Translations under genes and position numbers: made by a program
Shown here: positions 1-11,502 of the stretch, piece by piece
Position numbering within the stretch: position 1 is the stretch's first letter
Layout of the letters: each line of letters opens with the position of its first letter
Notes under the pieces: model-generated
Databases searched by the model: none
What the model was told of the DNA's origin: nothing
Seen by the model: the letters and a program-made list of their open reading frames with translations, nothing else
Assembly (NCBI GenBank): GCA_037074705.1
Contig: CM073590.1
Coordinates: forward strand, 7,146,001 to 7,210,000
DNA length: 64,000 bases
From: Zhengitettix transpicula
Lineage: Eukaryota > Arthropoda > Insecta > Orthoptera > Tetrigidae
Reading direction: 5' to 3'

Positions 1-860
1 ACAGAAATCATTTGTGGCGGCGGTACAGAACATAGCAACAATGTAGCCAAGCACGGTTTCCTTTGTCAGAAGAGGTATGGGCGCTCAAAATTGCGAGACA
101 GTTGTTCAGTTGGCTGGAAGGTTTGGCCAAGTACAGGTCGTATTAAAATAGACGAGATATTCTTTTAAAAAGTAAAGTTAAGTAGAAGCAGTGGGCAGTC
201 AGACACGACAGAAATTGGTCGAGACAAGACAATTACATCGAAAATTACCAATCAACAGCTTTGATTGGTCCCTGAACAGTTTGCTCAAGACGAAATATTC
301 ACCTGAGCAGAACTACGATACCTGAAAAACAAACAGTTTTTGGTGCACATAGCCGAGCAGAAGTCAATCGAGAGAGAGACGAAAGGAAGATAATCCTGGT
401 TCCTGATTTTTTATCTAAAAATATTAATTTTAGAATCTGTGAGTTTTTAGAAGCAGTGCAAAATCCCGCCATAGTGTTTCGTCAATTACAAGGTATCCTG
501 GAATGCTGCCGTGAGTAACAATATAAAACAAACAATTAGTAAACCTGATTAAAAGATAGACGTCAGATTTCGTTTTGATCTTATTGATTAAAATTTGTTA
601 ATTAGAATCCATCGTTTTAGTTTAACTTCGCTGACAAGTAAATTTCGTCATAATTAATTGACCAGTAAATCTTTTCTCTTTTAAATTGGAATTTGTGTTT
701 AAGTTGAGAAGTAAAATGATTCGCCATTATCAAATCCAGTAGAGACCCATGGGATATTTTTAAATTGTGTAATTGTTTAAGTTTTAAAAATAAATCTATT
801 GTTTGTTGAAGTTTATAATCTTTCATTCATTTAAAAGTCAATCCTTTTTAATTATTACAA
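1..860 (+). mobile_element. Family-1 repeat, copy A (TG...CA-bounded, ~0.96 kb; left end cut by window)
   Basis: This segment is the reverse complement of 43314-44276 at high identity. For example, positions 50-240 match the complement of about 43980-44175 with only scattered changes and a short indel. By comparison with that copy, about 50 bases are missing to the left of the window. The right end reads ATTATTACAA and runs straight into TATATAT, as in the other copies. It carries the family block GTCAGATTTCG at 562-572 and a GTGAGT-like site about 60 bases before it. There is no sizeable open frame. The TG...CA ends and missing interior suggest a solo LTR, but a non-autonomous DNA element is possible. 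Confidence 0.75.
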
Positions 861-1990
861 TATATATTTCCTAACATATTCTTTTTGTTTTGAATGTTAC
901 TTAGTATCAATTGTCATACGATGACTGTTGATGAATCCCAATTTGAACTGAAATGTGCGGATAGGAAGATATTGTTAAAGTAACCACTCGATTTGTGGCA
1001 AACAGGTGAAATTCAATTTAATTAAAACACGTATGAAACAGATCACCACCGCACAGCATTCTCATGTGCCACATTTGGATGAGGACGGAAATTAATTGTA
1101 ATTTTTTTTAAGAAAACAAAATTTACTTTGATACTTCTAAAGTTGAGCCTCAATTTCTGAGTGATTTGAGTAATAACTTGAGTTCTGTGCACCTGACAGA
1201 ACATATATTATTTAGTTGGATGGGTTGTTTATAACTGAACCTGTAGAACAATTGCCACATGAATGGAAATCAACTGATAATTGAGGATATCATAATGTAA
1301 GCAAATCCGTCAGAAGCTGTGTTTCATATTATTAAACATACTAAATATATATATATATATATATATTTAAACAACATTGAAATATTGATAACTGTTTTTA
1401 ATATAATTGATTAAGTAAAAACTATGTTTCTCAGTAGATTAAGTACATCAGAAAGTCAGATATGTTAACGTAACATTACAGAAATGATTCTTTATGTTAA
1501 CGTCAAAATTGGAGTCCACATCCACGTATTTAATATTTCTAAAATACATATAAAATAAAACTTCATCCTATTTATTACCCAAATGTTATCTCCAAAATTG
1601 TTTGTTATTCTTCCTTCAAAGACAATAGAGGTTTATTATTTAAAAAATAATTGATTCCCTTCGAGTGAATTAAACTAATTGAAAATATTACTTTTTTCTC
1701 TACCAGCCTATAATTGTCATATTTGTAACTGGTATCTTTAAAACAACAATTCATTTTGTACAGATATTTAATTTTAAAGGTGTTTGAGACTTTTTGATAG
1801 CTTCTCGTATTTTAGTTATTTGTAATACTTCCTAAAATCGTTGCTGTAGTTCTTATAAGCCATAATATATATAATAAACCTGTATTATCTAAGAACAGCG
1901 TATTGTTACTTTCGTGTGCCAGTATGACACTATAGTAGACAGCCCGCTCTGAGCATTAAGAAGAATTGTGGCATGACCTGCATTTTATAG
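861..1990. other. AT-rich spacer without recognised genes
   Basis: This is AT-rich sequence with no open frame of interest and no recognised repeat apart from a short (TA)n tract near 1346-1366. I see no splice-site-bounded coding stretch. Confidence 0.6.
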
Positions 1991-1993
1991 ACC

Positions 1994-4680
1994 ACTAGCT
2001 GGGTGCCCGGCGTTGCCCGAGATGTCATTTATCTATAACCATCCATAAGACTCCAATTTTGGTTACTTTTGCGCTATTTTTATGTAAAGCTCCTCGAACC
2101 CTATCCCTAAATGTGCTCACCTCCCATGCCGAAGGGGGATGAAGTCATTGACTAAATATATCGGCCGTTTTTACATGTTAGAAGATGACCACCCCCACAA
2201 ATATGCGATAATGAAAAAGAATGTATTCCACGCAAAAATCGGCCGATTACATTGTCTGAAAATTTATTCCCCCGCCCAACACCTCCCAAACCCGTCGCGT
2301 TACCCGCCCAGGGTTGTCACAATTAGATTCAGCGACATTCATAGTCTCGGAATTGATTACAATCTCGGTTGTTTTTGCGGGATTTTATTTAACGTACCTC
2401 CACGCCACCCCTAAGCTTGCTCCCCTCACAGGGGTTAAATTATACACAAACAACATCGGTATAAATACTTTCAAAGTAATTAACCCCAAGAAATAATTAT
2501 CGCAAATATTGACCGTTTAACATGTTTGAAATTTTTCTCCCCCGACCACTCCCGCTTCGGGGACTTAAACGGTCAAGTTTAATGTCATAATTAAACTCAG
2601 TGACAATCCTGATAGTTTCTGGTTTATTTTTATCTAATGCTACTTCCACGCCAACCCCTAAGGGTGCACCCTTCCGAGTCCGAAAGGGGTTGAAATTATA
2701 CACAGAGAACATGTAGGGAAATTTTATTAATCTAATTCATCCCGAAATATATTTAATTGACGAAAAAACAGCCGGTCAACTCATCCCAACCCAGCCGATA
2801 CCCGCGCGTTGTCCAGATTGTCATAAATAAATTCAGCAACATCCATTACCTTCGATTTGACTCGAATCTCGGTTGTTTTCCCGTTATTTTCAAGGAAATT
2901 AATTAAACTCAGTGACAATCCCGATAGTTTCTGGTTTCTTTTTATGTAATGCTACTACACGCCCACCTTTAAGGGTGCACCCTTATGAGTCCGAAAGGGG
3001 TTGAAATTATACATAGAGAACATGTAGGGAAATTTTATTAATCTAATTCATCCCGAAATATATTTAATCGACGCAAAAAACAGCCGGTAACTCATCCCAA
3101 CCCGGCCGATACCCGCGCGTTGTCCAGATTGTCATAAATAAATTCAAGGACATCCATGTCCTTCGATTTGACTCGAATCTCGGTTGTTTTCCCGTTATTT
3201 TCAAGGAAATCCCCTCCAGCCCCAACCCTATCATGCCTACAAACAACATCGGTAGAAATACTATCAACGTCAATGGTCCCGGCATTTATTTATTCCACGC
3301 TAATATCGATGATTTCACATGTTAGAAAATTTCCATCCCATCCACTCCCGCCCCTTGGGGCTAAACGGGCAATTTGGTGCTATAATTGAACTGGATGACA
3401 TCCATAACCTTGGATTTGACTACAATCTCGGTTGTATTCGCGTTATTTTATTGCAGCGTTCCTCCACCCAACACCTAAAAGTGCTCTACTGATAATCCCG
3501 ACCCGCTTCTGGGGGTGGTAGACGCGTCTCACCCCAACAGTCGGTAGAAACACTATTAATATCTGTGACCCCTAAAAATAATTATCCGACTGAAATATAG
3601 ACTGTTTTAGCATGTTTAAATATATCAACCCCCGTCCACCCCCGCTTCTGGGGGTGGTAGACGCGTCTCACCCCGACATTGTTGTTTTCCTGGTCGCAAA
3701 GAACACGTGTACGAAATTTGGTGAAATTTGCTCCAGCGGTGTAGATTTGTACTCTCCACCCCAAACGCTAGGGGTGCTCTATCCCTAGGTTGTAGAGGTT
3801 GAAAATTATATTCAGATATCATCAGTGGAAAGACTATAAATATCTTTGACCCCAAAAATATTTATCCGACTTAAATATCGACTGTTTTAGCATGTTCAAA
3901 TATTTCCACCCCCGTCCACCCCCGTCCACCCCCGCTTCAGGGGGTGGTAGGCGCGTCTCACCCCGACAGTGTTGTTTTCCTGGTCGCAAAGAACCCGTGT
4001 ACCAAATTAGGTGAAATTTGCTCCAGCGGTGTAGATTTGTATTCTCCCCCTCTAACGCTAGGGGTGCTCTTTCCCCAGGGTGTAGAGGTTGAAAATTATA
4101 TTCAGATCTCATTAGTGGAAAGACTATAAATATCTTTGACCTCTACAAATATTTATCCGACTGAAATATCGACTGTTTTAGCATGTTCAAATATTTCCAT
4201 CACCGTCCACCCCCGCTTCAGGGGGTGGTAGGCGCGTCTCACCCCGACAGTGTTGTTTTCCTGGTCGCAAAGAACACGTGTACGAAATTTGGTGAAATTT
4301 GATCCACCGGTATAGATTTGTATTCTCCACCCTAAACCCTAAGGGTGCCCTTTTCCCAGGGTGTAGGGGATGAAAATTATATTCAGAAAACATCGGTAGT
4401 AACACCATAAATATCTTGGTCCCCTAAAAATTATTATCCGACTAAAATATCGGCTGTTTTAGCATGTTTAAATATTTCAACCCCCGTGCATCCCCGCTTC
4501 TGGGGGTGGTAGACATGTCTCACCCCGACAGTGTTTGTTTCCTGGTCGTAAAGAACACGTGTACGAAATTTGGTGAAATTTGCTCTACCGGTGTAGATTT
4601 GTATAACGAACATGCAAATATACATACAAACAAACATACAAACAAACATACATACACTCTCTTTTATTTATAAGATTAAA
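1994..4680 (+). mobile_element. Interspersed repeat with internal ~280-bp tandem units (first element)
   Basis: The left end begins CTAGCTGGGTGCCCGGCG, a head seen in many dispersed arthropod repeats. The right end has a microsatellite-like tail of CATACAAACAAA units followed by CTTTTATTTATAAGATTA near 4660-4680. Between them are degenerate tandem units. From about 3600 the unit is regular at about 280 bp: the anchor CATGTTCAAATATTTC or close variants occur near 3612, 3891, 4182 and 4464. Each unit contains GTGTACGAAATTTGGTGAAA and a GGGGGTGGTAG box. Short frames look alike on both strands only because the DNA is repeated, so I do not treat them as genes. The transposon class cannot be settled from the ends alone. 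Confidence 0.7.
2591..3213 (+). repeat. ~311-bp tandem duplication inside the 2-4.7 kb element
   Basis: Two adjacent copies start with TTAAACTCAGTGACAATC at 2591 and 2903. Both include CCCGCGCGTTGTCCAGATTG, at 2801 and about 3112. The offset of 311-312 is constant across the pair, and the copies differ only at scattered sites, so this duplication is younger than the surrounding ~280-bp units. Confidence 0.8.
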
Positions 4681-5922
4681 CGTAGTTATTAATGGAAACA
4701 ACATCGGTTAAAATAGTATGAACAACACCACCCCTAAATCTGCTACTTTCCCGTGGTGGAAAGGGTTGAATTTTTACTCATATCACATCGGTAGAAACAC
4801 TATCAATCTAGTCTTCCCTTCCAACCCCCACCCTTTCGGGTTAAATGGGCAATTAAAAAAATTTATCCGAAGTAAACTCACTGACATCCATAACCTTTCG
4901 ATTTGACTCCAAACTCGGTTGTATTCGCGTTATTTTTCTGTAAAGCAACTCCACCCCAAACCCTAAGGGTGCCCTTTTCCCAGGGCGTAGGAGATGAATA
5001 TTATATTCAGATAACATCGGTAGAAACACAATCAATATCTCTGACCCCGAAAATATTTATCCAAATGTAATACCTGCTGTTTTAGCATGTTTAAGTATTT
5101 CAACCCCCGTCCACCCCCGCTTCTGGGGTTGGTAGACGCGTCTTACCCCGACAGTGTTGTTTTCCTGGTAGCAATGAACCCGTGTACGAAATTTGGTGAA
5201 ATTTGCTCCAGCGGTGTAGATTTGTATTCTCCACCCCAAACGCTAGGGGTGCTCTTTCCCAGGGTGTAGCGGTTGAAAATTATATTCAGTTATCATCAGT
5301 GGAAAGACTATAAATATCTTTGACCCCTAAAAATATTTATCCGACTGAAATATTGACTGGTTTAGCATGTTCAAATATTTCCACCCCCGTCCACCCCTGC
5401 TTCTGGGGGTGGTAGGCGCGTCTCACCCCGACAGTGTTTGTTTCCCGGTCGTAAAGAACACGTGTACGAAATTTGGTGAAATTTGCTCCAGCGGTGTAGA
5501 TTTGTATTCTCCACCCCAAACGCTAGGGGTGCTCTTTCCCCAGGGTGTAGCGGTTGAAAATTATATTCAGATATCATCAGTGGAAAGACTATAAATATCT
5601 TTGACCCCAAAAATATTTATCCGACTGAAATATCGACTGGTTTAGCATGTTCAAATATTTCCACCGCCGTCCACCCCCGCTTCTGGGGGTGGTAGGCGCG
5701 ACTCACCCCGACAGTGTTTGTTTCCTGGTCGTAAAGAACACGTGTACGAAATTTGGTGAAATTTGCTCTACCGGTGTAGATTTGTATAACGAACATACAA
5801 ATATACAAACATACAAACATACAAACATACAAACAAACAAACAAACATACAAACAAACATACAAACAAACATACAAACAAACATACAAACAAACATACAT
5901 ACACTCTTTTTTATTTATAAGA
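4681..5922 (+). mobile_element. Second adjacent element of the ~280-bp-unit family, 5'-truncated
   Basis: It follows the tail of the first element directly and ends with the same structure: a long ACAAACAT-type tail (about 5795-5905), then CTTTTTTATTTATAAGAAAG. Units anchored at about 5087, 5367 and 5647 are spaced exactly 280 bp apart. It lacks the CTAGCTGGGTGCCCGG head, so it is shortened at its left end. Two elements ending in the same tail, one behind the other, imply either two insertions or unequal exchange. Confidence 0.7.
5795..5905. repeat. (ACAAACAT/ACAAACAA)n microsatellite tail
   Basis: This is a run of CATACAAACAAA-type units that forms the 3' tail of the adjacent element. A shorter version lies at about 4610-4655. 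It generates spurious cysteine/valine-rich frames on the minus strand. Confidence 0.9.
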
Positions 5923-5924
5923 AA

Positions 5925-6115
5925 GATGAGTTGCACTCGTTATGAGGACGACTGGAGTTCAAATTCCAATCCGGTTATCGGTATTTTCCTCGTTTTTCAA
6001 AACGTGCAGCCAATTACTTCAATGAATTCCTGTTACAAGATTTCGCAGAATCTGCTCCAAGGCAAGAGAGTCTTCACATGATAGTCTGGTAGTCGTCTCG
6101 GTAACTAATATATAC
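5925..6115 (+). mobile_element. Degenerate tRNA-derived SINE fragment
   Basis: A B-box-like GAGTTCAAATTCCAATCC (about 5957-5974) is followed by GGTTATCGGTATTTTCCTCG, the order seen after the tRNA-like head in several insect SINEs. The A-box half is not convincing, so this is either 5'-truncated or badly decayed. It lies between the tail of the 280-bp-unit element and the next family-1 copy. Confidence 0.4.
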
Positions 6116-6118
6116 ATA

Positions 6119-7091
6119 TTGTAGTAATAAAAAGGTAATTAATAATTTAAAAACATTGTAGACTTGAATTGTTATCGGCAAACAGACACAAATTACGCAC
6201 AAGAATGGACAAGAATAACAGGTCTAAAACATTGTAGGACTGTTGGCGCGCTAAAAGAACGTATAGAACAGTTGGCATCAAGAACGGCAGAATGCGGTCG
6301 TAATAGAAAGAGACGAGACGTTTTCAAAGTATTGAAAAATATAGTTGTTAAGTAGAGGTAGAGTACAGCATTCTCCCGGATAGTGTTGCGGGAAGATTTC
6401 GGAGTGTTCCTGTTTATGCCAAATAATTTTGAAAATTCTACGTGGAGGAATTATCTGAATTACCGCAAATTGGCATAATTGCGGAATAAGTCGTCTTCGA
6501 GATATAGCCAACACTTTCTAATGCAAGAGTGAAGTGTAAAGTCAGTTAAAAGAATGGCCTGTTTTTAGACAATTGAGTGTGTGTAAGTGTTGCTGAAAGA
6601 GTTAATTAAATTGCCCTGGTACCAGAGAAACTAAGTCATACCTCGATTAAATTATTATTGTAAACCTTTGATTAAAGATAAAATCGTCAGATTTCGAATT
6701 TTTTTAAAAATTGTAAATATATGTGTATAGGAATAACTTGACAGTGAATTGATTGTTTAAACAGAGTAATACTTTTCTTTATTTAAAGGCCCAGATAAAG
6801 ACCCTGAGATTAAGAGTAGAAAATTTGTTTGTGTGTAATAAATGTTGTAAAAGGTCATGGAATATTTATTTGTAATTTGAAATCTGTGTGCATCGAATAA
6901 ATTAATTGTTTGGTCAGTTTAAATAAATTTGTTACTTATGATCTTTTCATTTAAAATTTCAATAGTTTAAATTGATGCATTAACGTGGGCATTATTGTTT
7001 CCTTTTAAATTGTTTCATATTTGATTACTTCTTTTTTGGCCTACGTGTGACTAACTATCATATTAATTGTTTAAATATTTAATTACTACAA
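6119..7091 (+). mobile_element. Family-1 repeat, copy B (complete, 10-bp terminal inverted repeats)
   Basis: The left end is TTGTAGTAAT and the right end is ATTACTACAA, a perfect 10-bp inverted pair. The left flank is TA-rich (AATATATACATA) and the right flank is TATATATAA. Length is about 973 bp. The block GTCAGATTTCG is at 6686-6696, and an AAGACCCTGAGATTAAGAG stretch matches a conserved interior block of other copies. This copy defines the ends of the family best. Confidence 0.75.
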
Positions 7092-7535
7092 TATATATAA
7101 TGCGATATAAGGTGAAAGGAGGAGTTTTATTTATATGTACATTTATTTATTTACTTATTCAGAGTTCAAATTATTCTTGCCGCTTACTGCTGTCCTGCGG
7201 AGAACTTTTATGATTCTGTCTGTTGCCTGGCGCCGGAGTGTCGCTTATGTACTAGTATTGGTAGAATAAGTTTGCAATCGTCAAGGTCAGTGTGAAGAAT
7301 ATAATACGCTAGGATCGAAGGATGAGGATAAATCTGAGTTGGGTCGACGAAATGTTAAACTTCGATTGGACATAAACCCAAATATTGATGGGATTGTGGT
7401 TTGGCTATAATTTCTCAGAATTTTATGAATAAGAAAACGAATTGGGAGAAATGATTGTTAGAAAAAATGATGGTAAGGACTTAGTATTTAAAAGTTCAAG
7501 AACTAATAGTTGAAAAGAGATGAACAACATCTGAA

Positions 7536-7568
<33 letters not shown>
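7092..7568. other. Spacer ending in a (TA)n tract
   Basis: No gene seen. A (TA)n run at about 7537-7568 precedes the next family-1 copy. The rest is AT-rich sequence without recognised repeats. Confidence 0.55.
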
Positions 7569-7569
<1 letters not shown>

Positions 7570-8518
7570 TGTAATAAACAGATTAAAATGGCGTCTAAAT
7601 AAAATAAAAGATTATTAAAGGTGAACAATTAAACAAATTTTATTAATGAAGTTAAATACATTATAAAATTACACAATAATATTTAGAATCTCATGCTCTA
7701 CCGACTGAGTTTGATAAATGGGTGACTTGAATTTAAATTATCTAACAAAACAATTAAAGAAATGAAATAATTAAAGAAAAGAAATAATTGAAGAACGATC
7801 TGACGTATCTTAAAGAAATGGTTTACAAATAAATTTTAGAGTTTTTTTTACTTACGGCCGACCAGGTCTCAATTTTGGGGTTTTCTGTGCACACGTTTTT
7901 GGGGATATCACTGAATTTAAATTGGTTACCAAAACACTTGTCGAAACTTGATGTTCTCGCAGCTGGAAACGGCTACTCCTTCCGAATTAATGGTCAGTCA
8001 GATCATTAACAACTTCCTCTCGATGACATCGGTGACGGTCTCTTTACTTATTGAGTTTTTTTTACTGCGGCAGGAAATTATTAGGTTACTGCTTGTGGCT
8101 TTACTTATTGAGAAACTTTCCTGCGACCTTTACTTGATCGAATTATATGTCCAAACTTTACTCGATGAAATTCTGTGTGCCACACCACTCTTAATAAGGT
8201 TTTGTCTGCCACACTTTACTTGATGAACATCTGCCCGCGTCTCTGTGTATGCCGTCCAACCAACTAAACTCGTCTCTCCTCGTTGACTCAAACTGTACTC
8301 TTTCGCTCCTCGCCGTAGACTGTGTATGCCGTCCAACCAACTAAACTCGTCTCTCCTCGTTGACTGCTGTTCGTCTCGTAGATTTTCGAATGCGTACGTC
8401 TTAACAATGGTTCTTTTGTCTCGCCGCCCGCTTTGTCGCGGTGTATGCTTTATATAGTCTAATAATGAGTTCTTTACTTTGCAATTATAACAATGGATTA
8501 ATTACTAATTACTATAAT
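7569..8518 (-). mobile_element. Family-1 repeat, copy C
   Basis: It begins TTGTAATAAAC just after (TA)n and ends ATTACTATAA before TATATATA. It lies in minus orientation: CGATCTGAC (7796-7804) is the decayed complement of the GTCAGATTTCG block, and ACTTACGG near 7850 is the complement of the donor-like site. It shares a subfamily with the copy at 47.9 kb, for example CTGCTCCTTCCGGATTAAT-like sequence in both. The last 300 bases hold a tandem duplication. Confidence 0.7.
8243..8365. repeat. 46-bp direct repeats, 77 bp apart, inside copy C
   Basis: The segment 8243-8288 recurs without change at 8320-8365; both begin CTGTGTATGCCGTCCAACC. Imperfect CTTTACTTGATGA units lie just upstream (about 8130-8225). 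Short duplications of this kind are common in the enhancer part of LTRs, which fits but does not prove the solo-LTR reading of family 1. Confidence 0.85.
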
Positions 8519-8527
8519 ATATATATA

Positions 8528-9453
8528 TTGTAGTAAACACAATTAAATGATTAATTATTCAATTTAAATAAGCCCATTGGAGCATATTTGTAATAATGTA
8601 ATTTAATTAGATTTTAAATAAAGAAATTAAAAGTTGAAATGATGGGATTTTAAATGAAAATCAGAATTTAAAATATAAAACATAGTTAATTTATTAGAAA
8701 AAAATTCTTATCACAATTGAAAATTTTGTTACAAGTTGGTTAAGTGCCACGACTTTATTTCAGAGCCGACTATCGGGCTTGCAATAAAGAATGTTACGAC
8801 AACACAATTAAAAACTTACAATGTGAAAATTTTTTAACTTAAACAAATATTGAAATGTAATAACTGTCGATAATTATTATATACATTAGGTTTACAATTA
8901 ATAACTTTTCTTTTTAGTTTACTTTACCATTAGCTGTTCATCTGGGGCTCGATCTCACTCGATTATTGTTAAACACTTCACAGTCAGGACATATTTCACT
9001 GAGATTAATGCGGTTGTAATTTTCAGACACAAAGCACTTCCTGGTCTTTACAGTCGATAACGTTGTTTTTAAATCTTTGAAAGTTGCATAAATGTGACAA
9101 TGGACGAATACTTCAGATTGCTGACTCGTAATTCATAAAGCCGGGACTTTAATATATTATGTCTCTGCTGCCTCTATACACTTGCATGAATATGGTAACA
9201 GGAACTTTGAATCAGGTTCGCTCTCCTGGTTAACTCAACTGTCAATTACATCCTCCTCAAGACACAACCTTTCGGTTTCATGGTCCAAGCAAACCTTAAT
9301 TATCTCTGACAAACACACTCGTCAGCCTCCCAAAACACACTGACTAGCCATGCCTTCTCGACAATGCAACTTTAGCAAGTAAGCATTATAGCTCTATATT
9401 CTTATACACAATCCTTATATTTACGCCAGCGACAATGTCTTTAATTACCACTA
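8528..9453 (-). mobile_element. Family-1 repeat, copy D (diverged)
   Basis: It begins TTGTAGTAAAC after TATATA and ends with TTTAATTACCACTATG, a decayed form of the family end TTTAATTACTACAATG. An interior TCAGAGCCGACTATCGGGC block is the counterpart of the conserved 'gggtctctactgggtttga' region in the other minus-oriented copies. The GTCAGATTTCG block is not recognisable here. Confidence 0.55.
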
Positions 9454-9461
9454 TGTACTGT

Positions 9462-10479
9462 AGTAATTTCTTTTTCTTTTTTAAAAAATTAAAGTTTATA
9501 ACAGTCGCGTCGACATCGTGGTCATTGGCGACCCCTACGTTATTTACAGTAGATTACATAGCGTTACTGTTTACATACATTCTTAACATTAATTTTAATC
9601 GGGTTTCTATGTTTGTTCACTTATGTTTGCTTCCTCGATAAATTTGATGATGTCCAAGGCAGCAGTCGTTGAAGTACAGAGGTTTGAGATGTGGTGTTTT
9701 TCGATTGTATTTCTTCTGATGTCGTTGTACTTGCTGCAATAGAATAGTATATGGGGAATAGTTAGTGGTTGACTGCATTCTTCACACGTTGGTTGGGTAG
9801 ATCTAGAAAATAGGAACGCATTAGTACAAACTGAGTGGAGGATTCTTACTCTAGATAGCATCACCTGTTTAATTTCTGTGTATGGTTTTGGGAATTGTTA
9901 TATCTTTGTAGTGTACTAGTTCACTGTGAATTATTCCGTTGTTCTTCCTTTTCCTTTTTTCGTTCCACCTTTTTTCGAGTTTTTATTTACAGAACTTCCA
10001 CGTTTCCTTACTGTTGCGCTAGAAGTCGTTTTCTCAGTTATGTATGGTTCTTGATGCTACTTTTGGCAACTTGTCGGCCCTGAGGTTTCCTGGATTTCCT
10101 CTATGCGCAGGGATCCATGCTAGACAGATGTTTTGATTCCTATTCCTTATCTTCGTGATATGTCCCTAATGAGGTTCAATGTTTTGTTCGTTTTCTGGGG
10201 GTTTATGATATCTTTGATTGCTTCCGGTTATTGTTATCCGGGATGTTTATACAGAGTTCAGTTGCCATGTAGATAGCTTGCACTTCAGCCGCCAGGGCCG
10301 ATGAGTGGTTATTTAGTGTTGTAGTGCGCTGGTGAGAACTGCTGTAGATTGCGCTCGCTACTCCTGCTGCGGTTTAGATCCATCTGCATACACTGATCTG
10401 GGATAATCGTGTTTCTTGATTAGTTCATCGTGTTCCTTGACGAATTTATCTTTTTTTGAGTTATCTTGAGTAATTTCTT
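9462..10479. repeat. 11-bp target-site duplication around the LINE
   Basis: AGTAATTTCTT is present at 9462-9472 and again at 10469-10479, directly bordering the LINE. It also belongs to the target repeat (copy E), so the order of events is clear: copy E first, LINE second. Confidence 0.75.
9473..10468 (-). pseudogene. RNase H and C-terminal zinc-knuckle relic of an I/Jockey-like LINE
   Basis: Read on the minus strand, this holds the end of a non-LTR retrotransposon ORF2. RNase H remnants come first: a YADGSK-like start near 10400-10380, then SSALAAEVQAIYMATELC (about 10300-10255), then ICLAWIPAHRGNPGN (about 10122-10078). A final stretch has CEECSQPLTIPHILFYC (about 9790-9735), a C-x2-C...H...C knuckle as at the C-terminus of these proteins. 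The 3' end is A-rich (TTCTTTTTCTTTTTT on the plus strand). It is broken by frameshifts, 5'-truncated before the reverse transcriptase, and cannot act on its own. Confidence 0.75.
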
Positions 10480-11445
10480 AATAACATTTAAATAAACGGT
10501 ACGTTGGAGCAAACAATTATCTAGTAATTGGGCGTTCAATAATATGAAATGTAAAACAAGCAGTTTACACAAACAATTAAAATTTATTACGAACAAACAA
10601 TTAAATTTTAAAAAAGTTATTAAGGCTAATAAATTTCAATTTACATTATTATCAATTAATATTTTATAATAAAAAGTGACTATCTCTCAGAGTCAATTAC
10701 TGGGCCTTTAATAAAAAAATACTTGTTAAACAAACACGGTTTATCAAGCTATCATGGGATTCATTCATAAATAGATTATTACAATGCAAAACATCAAATA
10801 TGAACTTTAAATCCTAACGAAATCGAAAATCTGACGATAGTATATTCACTTACGGGTTTACAGATAGGAATTTTATGAAATTTTACCTTATTATTTATGG
10901 TATTCCATGAAATTGGCTCGTACATACACATACACACTTATTACACTTTATAGACAGGCCATTTTTATACACTGAATCTAATCAACACTTTTAGTTTGTC
11001 AAAGTGATTTGCTATGCTTCGTTCACTGTTCGTTTTACCAAATCTTATTAACTCCTTACAAAGTTTGTTAACTGCTGGATGCAGTTACCTGGGCTGCAAA
11101 AAATTGAAGAAAGTGATCTAACTTGATAATATAAGTTAGACTCAGAACTCTAAATATATAGCGTTGGATTTGCGTACTTATCTGCTCACAGACTGCAACT
11201 TGTAAAATGTTCTAAGTGTTTTAGCTGTTATGTTACTTTCAGGATTTTATTCTTTCTCGTCTGTCTACTGCTATGCTCCCGAGAACACCGAAGCACACTC
11301 CGCGTCTAGCGAACCAACAACTACAGTACCCACAATCATTGCATTCTTGCCGCATTCTTGTATACGACTTGTACGATTTTATGCCGCCAACAATGTGAAT
11401 CCCTAATTTTGTTCCGTAATTAATTTTTTCCTTTTAATTACTACA

Positions 11446-11446
<1 letters not shown>

Positions 11447-11483
<37 letters not shown>

Positions 11484-11502
11484 GTGTGTGTGTGTGTGTG
11501 AG
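11447..11502. repeat. (TA)n(TG)n microsatellite
   Basis: An uninterrupted TA run turns into a GTGTGTGTGTGTG run, directly after the end of family-1 copy E. Confidence 0.95.

Larger units (their letters stand above)
9458..11446 (-). mobile_element. Family-1 repeat, copy E, split by a LINE insertion
   Basis: The first few bases (TGTAGTAATTTC) lie at 9459-9470 and the remainder at 10469-11446, ending TTTAATTACTACAA before a long (TA)n tract. CGAAAATCTGAC at 10824-10835 is the complement of the family block, and ACTTAC at about 10848 is the complement of its donor-like site. The interior is interrupted by a 5'-truncated LINE (9473-10468), flanked by a duplicated AGTAATTTCTT. Confidence 0.65.

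Noticed and set aside
5617..5936. Cysteine/valine/leucine-rich frames of 77-95 codons on the minus strand, and the 144-codon plus-strand frame from 5647
   Set aside because: They are translations of the ACAAACAT microsatellite and of the 280-bp units; near-identical frames recur in each unit on both strands.
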